From NCBI GenBank assembly GCA_030765065.1, contig CM060977.1, positions 128,282,295-128,346,294 on the forward strand: 64,000 nt of DNA, given 5' to 3'. The position numbers and the translations under genes were made by a program. A model generated the notes under the pieces. The model saw nothing but the letters and a program-made list of their open reading frames with translations, had not been told where the DNA came from and searched no databases. Positions 43,919 to 53,399 of the stretch are shown here, in pieces. Every line of letters starts with the position of its first letter. The stretch's first letter is position 1. Source of the DNA: Deroplatys truncata (lineage: Eukaryota; Arthropoda; Insecta; Mantodea; Mantidae).

Positions 43919-45692
43919 TGAGGCAGTATTTTTACTTTCTCTACTACGTATAGCAAGTAGGGGAAGTATTGTATTACACCCAAAAATTCGATACCGAGAT
44001 TTCACCGGAAATACATGTTTTGAGACCCCCTGAATCCAAAAAAGCATGTCCGTGTGTGTGTGTCTGTGTGTCTGTGAACAGCATAACTCAGAAAAGAACA
44101 GTCGGAAAACACCAAACTTGGTATTTAGGTTCAGTATCTTCCAGTGATGCGACACGAAGGCTTTCAAGAAAATCCCCCCACCCCAGACTACATTTTACAT
44201 GGAAAATTTTTCGAAAATTTTAATTTTCTCAAAAATGGCTCTAACGATTTTGATTAAAATATCATATGTTTAAGATATTGTCATGAGAAATGAAATGTAT
44301 ATCTCGAATTTTCTGGGAATGTCTCCAAAAGTATGCTTCTATGTGAACGACTTTTGCATAACTGGTAAACCATAAGAGGTAGACAAAATTTTGCTACACA
44401 AAAATGTAGATCGCGTTAAAATACATAATTTATGTCATATACATTGTTTTTGTTGAGTGAGCCGTTTTAGAAATATTGCTTGTTATTCCATTAAATTTAC
44501 CAATACTTATACTTTTTCTCAAATTCGTTATTCATTTTTTATGTCCTTGACATGCAAAGAGAATGGAATGCGCCACATAGCAACCAGCGCTTAAAACCTA
44601 CCATATTCCCCTTGCATCTACAAGAAAATTAGCAATAAGATTGACATCTCGATATCTCGATTAACATGAAGCATATGGAGAATAAGCGTTTGTAAAAATA
44701 GTTTCTACAAGAGTAGAGAAAGTCGTGTGAGTGTAACACATCAGATTTTTAACATTTAAATGTTTTCAGTCTTACTACACACTATAAAAAATAACAGCCC
44801 GTCTTAAAGCAATATGCGTATAATATATATATAACAGCCATTGTATTATATTTATTTTTATTATGCACATGTATAATAATTTTATGTGAATGTATTAAGT
44901 AATTTAATAATATAGAAGCTGTAAGAATAGAGGCTGAAAATTGCTAACAATGAGGTAACCTTGAGGCAATAATGAATTGGAAAGTTTAATAATGCAACTA
45001 GTAATTCTTGGAGCAACAATTATGCAATATTTAAAACAGTTTATAAATAGCCAATCAATTACCAGAAAAACTTAAGTTATATAAAGTTATTCTATTGGAG
45101 TAGGATTAGCCAATCAGAAACTGAAATAGAGCATATTGTACAAATTCAGGCGCCAGTCGCTAGTAGACAGCGTTCATACGCGTTCACAAGCAGTTAAATA
45201 CGTGTTCAGTGTGGGACATATAAAATACATTACAGCGAGAATATTATAATGTGTACGTGTTAAAAAGTGCAAGTAATTAATAAATAATCTCACAGCTCTC
45301 TATATAATTAAAGTGTTATTTAATCGTGTGAAGGATTAATAAAAGGAGTGAAGTAAGAATTACAATTGTGCAAGCCTACATTCTTTAGTCGCATCACCCC
45401 CTGTAAAGAAATACATATTTATACAAATTAATACTGACGCAGCGAAGGCTAACATAAATATACATAATATTTAAAGAAACATAAAAATACAAAGTTGATT
45501 CCTAAACGTTGGGGCGAAGGCCACCGGAAACTTTGTACCATATGTGGTGCAGTTACTTCATCAAATTTGTTGGCTCCCCAACAGTAGAACTACAATACAA
45601 CCTACTCCAAATTGACGCCCAAGGCGTGGTGCAAATAACGAAACATACTTCTTCAAATTGGCTTCCATACGGGGCAATAACAAACTACTTCA
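43919..45692 (+). mobile_element. Solo LTR copy 5, split by Repeat A
   Basis: TGAGGCAGTATTTTT starts at 43919 and ACTACTTCA ends at 45692, with AAAT at both 43915-43918 and 45693-45696. A complete Repeat A copy occupies 43934-44745. Without it, the sequence reads as in copies 1 and 2 (GTATTTTTAACA). TATAAATAG and two CCAAT motifs lie at about 45045-45110, with AATAAA signals downstream. The last 150 bp hold three to four degenerate tandem units ending GGCTCCCCAA or similar. Confidence 0.9.
43934..44745 (+). mobile_element. Repeat A copy inside the LTR: clean T5 duplication
   Basis: This copy defines the family boundaries. Undisturbed LTRs read GTATTTTTAACA at this place. Here TTTTT appears both before ACTTTCTCTACT (43929-43933) and after CATCAGA (44746-44750). 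The element is 812 bp. Confidence 0.9.
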
Positions 45693-45699
45693 AAATATC

Positions 45700-45790
45700 C
45701 ATCGCTCTCCGCCGGGTTTGAATCCGCGATCTCGGGAACTAGAGGCTAGTTCTACCTTTCCAACTTTAGCTTACGTACGGCATAAGCGAA
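45700..45790 (-). repeat. tRNA-like SINE head
   Basis: Minus-strand B-box-like GGATTCAAACCC, with an upstream A-like stretch near 45765-45780. 45790-46630 shows nothing I recognise. Confidence 0.4.
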
Positions 45791-46633
45791 AGAAGAACTA
45801 ATCATCAATGATGATAGCGATTGATTTGGAATTCCCTAGTAATTTCAGCCACATTTACTAATAGTGCTATTAGCGTAATTTGGTTGCGGACAGTCTCCCT
45901 TAAAGCACGTGTTTCCGGACAAGCACTAACCTGCGGTCGAACACTAAGACCCACTGACGGTCTGTGCAGGTGGAGAAGGGGGATCAATATGGAGGCGGGA
46001 CTTGTTAAGGAAGAGAGAAAGCCCCGGGGGGACAGATAAAAGAAGATATCCAGATAAAATATACAGGCGCACGGAAAGGGAGGCTAGGAAAACAGTTGCA
46101 GCTATGGAATTAATAGGCTGCGCGGAAATGTGCGATCTTCTCTTTTTTCAATAGAAGGCCTTGAATAAGTAACAGGTATATAGCAGCGAGCTGAAGGGTA
46201 TCTAAGATTGTTTGCTTGTCCTTCAAAACAAAGAGAGGGAAAAGCTGTAAACTTTTCTACACTTTTGGATAAAATATTAAAAGGTAATAACGCAGCTGCA
46301 GGAAAGCACCAAACAAACAGAAATAAAGTGAATCATTCTCATTCCTAATGCTTATATTTATAGTTACAAATTTTTCATGAAATAGCATTTATAAAAAGTT
46401 TGTCCTTTTGAAAAGTAGTTTAAAACGAAGTTCAAAGTTGAAATGTTTCTTAAGGACTTCACTTAGCATAATTTTCATCAAAATGAAGCGTTTCGTTTAC
46501 AAACAGTGTTTGAGTTACAAATAAAACACTGAATAAACACCGCAAACGGTAGTTGCAGTGGGCATTTCTTTGAATACAAATAAATAAAGTAAATTAAAAG
46601 TCGTGTGACCACCAACTTAACGTGTTTCGTGTG

Positions 46634-46834
46634 GAGGACTTATATGATCAATTTAATTTTTTTAAATGGTAACCTACAATTAGGGTCAATTTAAATTCAC
46701 CCTAAAACGACCATCACTACGTCTTCTAAATAAAGCACGACTTTTACTTATAACCAGCAACTTTTTTTCAAGGCATTTCTTTCTGAAACGCTTAGTTTTG
46801 GATGTATTGTATTAAATACTCCACCCTGTATATT
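46634..46834 (-). mobile_element. Transposon terminal fragment, shared with 20.5 kb
   Basis: Minus strand TACAGGGTGGAGTATTTAAT followed by CCAAAACTAAGCGTT, matching the plus strand at 20456. About 80 bp align clearly. Only one terminus is found. I recognise nothing in 46840-47639. Confidence 0.55.
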
Positions 46835-47639
46835 GTGACGCTGCGGCTATGGCCAAAGGTTGACGCAGCCACGCTACGTCCTCCAACAATGAAGCAATAC
46901 CTTTGCCTCACAATTGCTGCTTTTCTCCTCCTAGTTGGTTTTTTTATTTTGCCACGGCTGCTCGAGCATGAGATCTTAATCACTGGGTATGCGTGAGTCT
47001 ATGTACATAGAAACCCGAACGCTTTCTTTGAACACTTTTATTCATCATTAAAATAAGACTTAAGATTTGCCGATCACTTTTAAATTCTTACGATGTTACT
47101 GTGTCTTTTCCAAGACCGAAGATTATCAATTACAGCTGAGCGTTCGATCCTCTTGGAAGTTTACACCCAGAGAATATTGTTCCGCACCCCAAGAGGACCC
47201 CAGCGAGAGTGTGTCCTCGCCACACGAGCGTCCCCGGGAGAATATTCTCGCCACACGCGCGATACAAAGAAAAAACCTCCTAACTTCCAGTCTCTCCCCT
47301 TAAACATTTCGCACCAAAAATGAGCGTCATGAAGCTTCTAGTGACCTTCACATCCCGGCCAGTGCAACTGCACACATTAATTCCAAGAGAAACAGGCTTC
47401 AGCGGATTTACCCTTTATATCTGGGGCTGGTCCCTAATTAGCTAAGCTGTGTCTGTCTGGCCTTTCTGTCGCGTATAACAGTCCACAGTTTTCCCAATGC
47501 TTCTCCTTTTAATACATGCACTGATTTGTAAATTTTATTATTTATTTTATTTCGCTATCCTTCCCAGATTATTATGATAATTATTGACTTTATAATTTGG
47601 GCTTCAAGGTTATTGGGAGATTGGAGATAAACAAGGATA

Positions 47640-47779
47640 AGTCGCGCTCTCGCCTGGCGTAAGCACCAGAAGCGCTAAATGTAGAGAATCAGAATCTTCT
47701 AGACGTTTCTTTTCTATGGCCTCCAGAAGGTGTGTCCAGGCACTTCTAAAATTTTCTGTGGAAACTTCCACCGCCTATA
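47640..47779 (-). repeat. Heat-shock-element repeat, copy 2
   Basis: Minus-strand relative of 34340-34445. It ends directly at the TA of the deleted mariner element. Confidence 0.55.
47692..47709. promoter_or_regulatory. Heat-shock element, second copy
   Basis: GAA 47692, TTC 47697, GAc 47702, TTC 47707 lie in 5-bp phase: four pentamers with one mismatch, at the position homologous to the perfect array at 34380. Another GAA 47761/TTC 47766 pair lies nearby. Confidence 0.55.
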
Positions 47780-47781
47780 TA

Positions 47782-48439
47782 CGAGGCGTTCTTTTAAAGT
47801 AAGTACCGTTTTAATATTTTGCGCTGCAGCGCTGAAGTCGAGATTCTGACCATGCGCGATGACTTGCTTTATTTATTGGGAAGCCAGACGCAGCTATAAG
47901 TAATCGTCAATTTGTGTTTTTCTGTTGTTAGAGCACTTCGAAATCTTCAAAACAATCCAACGACCCGCCGACTGTGGAGTCAGATCAGTGATTCGTTTTT
48001 GAATGCGAGAGATGTTACGCCAGAAAAAATTCATCGCCAGTTGTGGGAAGTTTATGGAGAAACAATAATTAGTGTGCAGCCACACAGCCATATAAACTCA
48101 AGATATGATCGCATCATTTGCTGGGAACAATTGGACCACCGTTTCTACTGTCCGAATTTGGCACCAAGCGGTTTTCATCTGTTTCTTCATCTGAGGAAAT
48201 TCCTTGGTGGAGAACATGTCAACGACGATGATGTTTAAACAAGAAGTGCAGGCTTGGCTTTCATCACAGGCGGCATCATTTGTTGACGAAGCCATACAAA
48301 AACTTGTTTCTATTACAAGTTCCTGAATAATGGCGGTGATTATGTAAGTTGTAAGGTAATGAATGATGATAAAGTATCTGGAAATTAATGTTTCGTATTT
48401 TTTTTAAATTATCGGTAATTACTTTAAAAACAAACCTCG
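47782..48439 (+). mobile_element. Internally deleted mariner element
   Basis: The TIRs CGAGGCGTTCTTTTAAAGTA and (inverted right end) CGAGGTTTGTTTTTAAAGTA match at most positions. TA flanks at 47780-47781 and 48440-48441. The length of 658 bp is about half of an autonomous mariner. Confidence 0.85.
47912..48325 (+). pseudogene. Mariner transposase, N-terminus fused to C-terminus by deletion
   Basis: The first part keeps the helix-turn-helix region typical of mariners (VTPEKIHRQLWEVYGE). It passes without a stop into CPNLAPSGFHLFLHLRKFLGGEHVNDDDV, the end of the catalytic domain, where the final Asp of the usual PSD(Y/F)HLF is Gly. The intervening region with the first two catalytic Asp is gone. 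A one-base insertion at 48235 shifts the remaining C-terminus (KQEVQAWLSSQAASFVDEAIQKLVSI). A protein of this shape could still bind TIR DNA but cannot cut it. Confidence 0.85.
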
Positions 48440-48924
48440 TAAAGCAGCGGGTTTGCCAGCGAGTCAATCAGTTGATTAAGTGTAAGCAAGTGTGAGTAAG
48501 TAAGCAAGTTGGTGACGACTGCTATGATGTGCAGTGGGTATTACTGATGAGCGAGAGTTAGATCTTGTGTTCGGTTCCTCAGTTAGTGAAAGAGGAAAAA
48601 GGGGCTACGTCACGAAGAAAGTGAAGTGAGGCGGAAACTAAACAGTTCACATTAGTGAAAAGATAGCATGAACTAAGTGATATCCAGTGAAGTGAAGTTC
48701 AACCAGAACAAAACGGTCACAGTGAGAAACGAGGGAAGAGACAGCTGAAAAGCTGGACAAGTCAAATATACACAGAATTTATTACCAAATTCAACTTCTA
48801 CCAATTAGAGGCTGCCACAAACAAAGCACACTAAACAACATAAGGATATATATGTGCATAATTCAAATTGTAAACAATAAATAACTGTTATAAAGTTTCA
48901 ATATATGAAATGCTATCATACTGT

Positions 48925-49140
48925 ATCAGTGCCCATCCGCGGAGTTTAAATTTGTAACAGGTAGGGACCCTGCCCTCTACCTGTCGTTCACCCTGGTCCC
49001 GCCGCCTTCTGTTTCCTCTCAGCTCATCCTTCTCCGCTTCCCGGGGGTGCCCGTCCGGGGCATAGGTATACAGGTTATATGTAGGTTGACGTGTTCATCC
49101 CCCCTCCGCGTTAAATACTAATCATAATCCTAACTATTGT
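48925..49140 (+). mobile_element. SINE 3' fragment
   Basis: Matches 60975-61180 block by block: 'cagtgcccatccg', 'gtaaca/tggtagggacc', 'ccctct', 'cggggcataggta', 'gtaggttgacgtg', 'cccctccg', and the tail 'aatcctaac'. The upstream part of the SINE is absent, consistent with 5' truncation. Confidence 0.65.
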
Positions 49141-49410
49141 GTTTTAATAAAACGATTTAGAGCCATTATTGAGAAAATAAAAACATTGTCAACTTTTTTA
49201 TGTCGTGAATTTTTTTGAAAAACCTCGCGTCGCATCTTTGAAGGTTGCTAAAATTAAATACGAAGTTTGATATTTTTCCCACCATTAGTTTTTGAGTTAC
49301 CTATACTGTTCAGACACACTCACGCAGACAGGCAGGCAGACAAACAAACAGATACATACACACGGACGTTTTTTTGAAAAATGCCTTTTTGGGTTCAGGG
49401 TGCCTCAAGT
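49141..49410 (-). mobile_element. Repeat A fragment, reverse
   Basis: Reverse Repeat A from 'acgatttagagccatt' through the CA-rich tract to 'gggttcagggtgcctcaag', cut off by the foldback element. The left-end block that should follow is not clearly found after 52037. Confidence 0.65.
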
Positions 49411-49857
49411 CTTTGGGAAGCATTCTACTGGGCTTCACAGGCGAGTATGTATAGCAAGGAGGAGGCGCGTGCATCTGCTTATCTTTCTGCGCACATAGAG
49501 GTATCCTGTTTTACGCGCACAGTTCTAGATTATTCTTAGATGAATATATAACTTCGATCAATAGTTTTACTCTTCATCACTTATAATACCATGTTAAAAT
49601 AATATACCAGGTGAGTCAGCTGCCCCTAGGTATTCGCAGTTTATAGTCTAATGTGAAAACGTTGAGCCTTTTAGCAAACAAACTGTTATTGTAGCTCTGC
49701 CCTTCTATTTGGTACTATACGCAATCCCCATTAATGATTAAAGGCCTGAATGACAACCAAAGAGCTGCTAAATTAAAAAAAGACGGCGTTTCATGGGTAT
49801 AATGTTGCAACGAGATAGAGATATTTTTTTCCCGAAGAGCGGGCTAGACTACGTGGG

Positions 49858-49930
49858 TTCTGGCCGAGTGGTTAGGCTGTCGGAATGTGATGAAGCAAAG
49901 GTTGGCTTCGGAGGTTCGAATCTGATACAA
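49858..49930 (+). repeat. tRNA-like sequence (Ser/Leu-like)
   Basis: TGGCCGAGTGGTTAGGC (A box) and GGTTCGAATC (B box) lie 45 bases apart, with a possible long variable arm. The acceptor ends do not pair well, so a functional tRNA is unlikely. Confidence 0.4.
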
Positions 49931-50277
49931 ACATAACATTGTTTTGGTTTTTTTTCTCCATGTGTTTATTTTCTATATTTTGGTGTACTAATTTATTTAT
50001 TTTTGTTACTCGCTTTCCTGTGCGACAAAGACATAAGAATTTCAATCAGATAATTGTGTATCATGTTTACCCTAAGAATCTGTACAGTATATGGTTCTGT
50101 AAAACGTGTTACGTAGTTAGCTTTCATTCTCTTGGGCGCATATCGACGATATTGGTATAACAGTTTTTGTTTCATGTTTAAACCTTACGTTTCACAACTT
50201 CTATTGACAAAGGAGTTGTAAATGTGCTAAGTTCGTGGGTAAACAGAATAATAAATTGTTAAAGAGCGTGGATTTCA

Positions 50278-50463
50278 CCAAGGAAGTAAATGTTCAAAAT
50301 GACGACTCCCTTCAACAATGCACATTTGTGTACGTTGCCGGAGAGACCTTCTTGCATGCTCTAACATGCGCGATGTAATCTGCATGCATTCTTCACGTAT
50401 GAGTGCCCGTAGATGATTTGGGCTTTGCGGTGGAAAACATGACGATTGTTCTATTTTGTACAC
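50278..50463 (-). pseudogene. Transposase C-terminal relic
   Basis: The 62-aa minus-strand frame contains 'LRALIREECMQITSRMLEHARRSLRQRTQMCIVEGSRHFEHLL' split over two helices, with a basic middle and a terminal HFEHLL. Endings of this kind close the transposases of several Tc1/mariner relatives in insects. The catalytic domain upstream (50464-51230 on minus) is not recognisable. It lies correctly oriented inside the TIR-bounded element. Confidence 0.5.
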
Positions 50464-50559
50464 ACTTATGATGTTATAAAAATGTTATTTATATCATAAT
50501 ATCAAATTATAGGGTCAAAGAGATAAAACAAAAGGTAATAAAAAGTTTGAAATTCACAC

Positions 50560-50642
50560 GAAGAATTTGAACCCGAATTAAAGCGGCACAGGTTTAAAGC
50601 AACCATGATAATACCATTCGACCAATGCTACCTTGCGAGCTA
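50560..50642 (-). repeat. tRNA-like SINE head
   Basis: Minus strand: GTAGCATTGGTCGAATGG (A-like) and GGGTTCAAATTC (B box), inside the nested transposon. Confidence 0.4.
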
Positions 50643-52177
50643 AGGTTCCTACACGAATAGTAATCGCAGAACTAGACCCCACCTCGAATCTTTACCTGCT
50701 TTTTGCAGCGTCATACAGTGTTTTGAGCTCGGTTTGGTAGTTTTAATTCAAACAAATAAAGTGCATTAGTCATTACAATTACTGTATGATCTGAAATACG
50801 CCATAGTTTGCGAAATAAGAGACTTTATCTACCTAATACTTAGCATTTTTTGACAATGCTGTACATCGACTAACGGCTTAAATTCAGTTGATCGCACTGC
50901 GTAACTTTGCCATTTTGTTTTCAAATGATTTTGTCAACCGCTGCATGTGATAGGTTGATTCTTCAGGGCGTTTTCAAAGGGGTGCATGAATGTATGCTAA
51001 AGAATAAAGGTTTGTAAAATTGGCTAAAATTGCTTCTGCAGCTCCCAGCGTCAGTGTGGGACCTTTTTGCATCGACATACATAGCGATTGCATTCTGTCC
51101 CGTAAAACACTTATGCACTGAGTTATGTATCCCTGCTCTATAAAGTGTTATGCAAATCAGCCATTAGAAGGCATTCAAAAAAGTCGTAAGTCACATATGT
51201 CGCTTAGCACGTTGCATAAATTCAAAAATAAATAGGCGCAGCTGACTCACCCGGTATAACTAAACACGAAAACGTGTTTTGCGCAATATCTCTACGAAAA
51301 AATATTTTTAATGACAACATAATTTAAAACTGAAATATATTATACTTTTTATTATCATAGAGGAGACATTTACTAAATATTATTGGAATTATCTATGCAA
51401 TTTATATATGCTACTAAATAAAACACTGTTTTGCACAATTTCTCTAAGAAAGTTATTTTTATTGACAATATAATGTAAAATGAAGTAAGTTATACATTTT
51501 TCCCTCAAAGAGGACATATTTATTAGACTTTGTTTTAATCTGTCCAATCCCCATTCTTAGCCAATGCCAGATTTAGCCGTCTAGGCACCTAATCGCTTAG
51601 ATGCTGGAAGAACTGTGACTCTAAACGCGTATATTGACACATTTCATGACGGTTTTCCAGAGAGTGAAGAGCGATTCAGTGCCTAGGCGGTTAAATCTGG
51701 TATTGGACAATAATGGGGAGTGGAAGGATTATTAATACAATGTGTAGTGAATGTGTCCTCCTTGAGAATAGAAATTATATGTTTCAATTTTATATTAAGC
51801 TGCCATTAAAAATACATTTCATGGAAAAATTGTATAAAACATGATTTATTTAGTTATATGTTTAAACATGTTATATTTAAGTGATGACTACAGCTATTAT
51901 ATATTCATATGAGAGTAATATAGAATTGTGCACGTAAAACAGGACGCCATTGCATGCGCGGAAAGGTAAACAGATACACGCATTTCCTCCTTGCTATAGA
52001 TATTCACCTGTGAAGGCTAGTAGAATGCCTCCCAAAGCTGCGGGGACGGCATAAATGGAAGCCTAATAGAGAAGTAATAAAGGGTAACATAGATAAATTG
52101 GTGTGATTGTACCATACGACGTTTCTCTTCCTTTCCTTTTTAGTTTAGAAAGCAATTATAAAAATATGGGGTAGAAA

Positions 52178-52705
52178 AACATGGGAAGGCCCCCGCAACC
52201 AGGGGAGAGCCCTGCAAGTAAAGCACAACGACTTCTTTGCTCCTACCGTGCCCATTGGGAGGGAGGGATGAGGGGAGAGACCCGAAAGGCTACCAGATCC
52301 GGATGACGACGCAAGTATGGACGGGGCCCCTTACGTTTTCAGATTGAAAGCATCCACCGCCCAGCCGCAAGCCACCAACCCCGACTTCCCCTCTCGTGGG
52401 GCCCACTCGTAGGCGGTCCCCAACTTCCCAATGCCAGGGAAGAAACCTGTACAAAGCACACATCCACCGCCCAGCCGTAACGACCGAACACCGTCGCTTG
52501 GCCCTACAACCCTGAAACAGATGATAATGGTGAGGATGGTGGGTACAGAAAATGAGGGGCAGGAGAGTCGTGGTTGAAGAGGAAAGATCACAACATTCGC
52601 CTGCCGCCTCGGGGAAACTACGAAAAAAACCCATGGACCAGAGTGAGCGGTCGGCGGGGATCGAACGCGGGAATTGCGAGTCTCACACATCACAGAGGGC
52701 CACCT
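52178..52705 (-). mobile_element. SINE copy, reverse
   Basis: On minus: a tRNA-like head near 52690 with B box GCGTTCGATCCCC (52656-52668), then 'ccatgggttttttcgtagtttcc', 'catctgtttcagggttg', a GC-rich 3' half and an end near 52178. The same block order appears at 18.5, 40.1 and 58.2 kb. Overlapping ORFs in three frames are composition artefacts. Confidence 0.7.
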
Positions 52706-52744
52706 TGTTTGGTACCAAACATTACGTATACTTATGTTATTATA

Positions 52745-53312
52745 CCGAACGGGATGGCTCACGCGGTTGTGTCTGTGGCCCATTCGGGAGATCGTAGTTC
52801 GATTCCTGTGGCCGACCTTCCTGATCCATGGGTTTTTTCTGGGTTTTCCCCCAGTCACTAAGCAAATGTTGGGAAGGATCATTGTCCTTTCCGGATTTCT
52901 CGCACTTTCACTCCCTCTCATTTCAACTTTCTCTTTCACGTTACAGAAGTATTCCGGGGCTATGTTGGACGATGGCGCAGATGGCTTGCGTGTTGGAGCC
53001 TCTTCTCGGCACCGTCAGATAGAGGCCGCTTGAGTCTCCACTGCTGGGTCGAGCTTTTTCCGGTCTCCGCTGGAGAGGAGCCTGTGAGCCACCTTCCGGT
53101 GACTTGGGAGGACTACCTTGAGCGCTCTCCAGCTGGATGGTCAAGTCCGTAACTCTTAGGGACCTCTGCGCGTCTCTGTCGCCGGTCCTGCAGCCCATAC
53201 ATCACAGGGTTCCTTCATCTCCTCCGTTCCTCTCGAGGATGTACGCACAAAAGATCCCTGTGTGGATCGAGTAGCTAGGTGTACCCTCTTTAGCGTAATC
53301 CTAATCCTCCTA
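52745..53312 (+). mobile_element. SINE copy, forward, near full length
   Basis: Head ACCGAACGGGATGGCTCACG (A box), B box GTTCGATTCC (about 52798-52807), then 'gaccttcctgatccatgggttttttctggg', a pyrimidine-rich middle, a GC-rich 3' half shared with 3.3 kb and 22.5 kb, and the tail TAATCCTAATCC before a TTA microsatellite. It is transcribed, if at all, from the internal Pol III boxes. Confidence 0.75.
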
Positions 53313-53315
<3 letters not shown>

Positions 53316-53379
<64 letters not shown>

Positions 53380-53399
53380 ATTATTATTATTATTATTAC
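53316..53399. repeat. (TTA)n microsatellite
   Basis: More than 25 TTA/ATT units, the longest trinucleotide tract in the window, abutting the SINE 3' end. The poly-Asn ORF on minus is an artefact. 53400-54270 holds only an unrecognised 91-aa frame (53516-53791). Confidence 0.95.

Larger units (their letters stand above)
49607..51254 (-). mobile_element. Tc1/mariner-type element nested in the foldback
   Basis: The TIRs CCAGGTGAGTCAGCTGCCCCT (left) and the inverted right end CCGGGTGAGTCAGCTGCGCCT agree at 19 of 21 positions, flanked by TATA on both sides. Cutting it out at TATA rejoins the left palindrome arm as AATATAACTAAA, which aligns with the right arm's ACATATAACTAAA. The interior is mostly unrecognisable apart from a transposase-like tail at 50278-50463 and two tRNA-like stretches. 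Confidence 0.75.
49411..52037. mobile_element. Large palindromic foldback element, interrupted
   Basis: The outer ends CTTTGGGAAGCATTCTACT (49411) and TAGAATGCCTCCCAAAG (52021-52037) are inverted copies. The complementarity continues inward along both sides to a centre near ACGCGT at about 51632-51637. The left arm is 49411-49604 plus 51257-51634 and the right arm about 51635-52037, giving arms of roughly 400 bp. The left arm also has a direct duplication (about 51262-51415 and 51416-51545). A separate TA-flanked element (49607-51254) interrupts the left arm. No protein is encoded by the palindrome itself. Confidence 0.75.

Noticed and set aside
43919..45692. Complete LTR retrotransposon
   Set aside because: The 0.8 kb inside the LTR is a Repeat A copy, and only one LTR with target duplications at its own ends is present.
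52331..52939. 202-aa minus-strand ORF across two SINEs
   Set aside because: It crosses the junction of two oppositely oriented SINE copies and is not conserved in the other copies.
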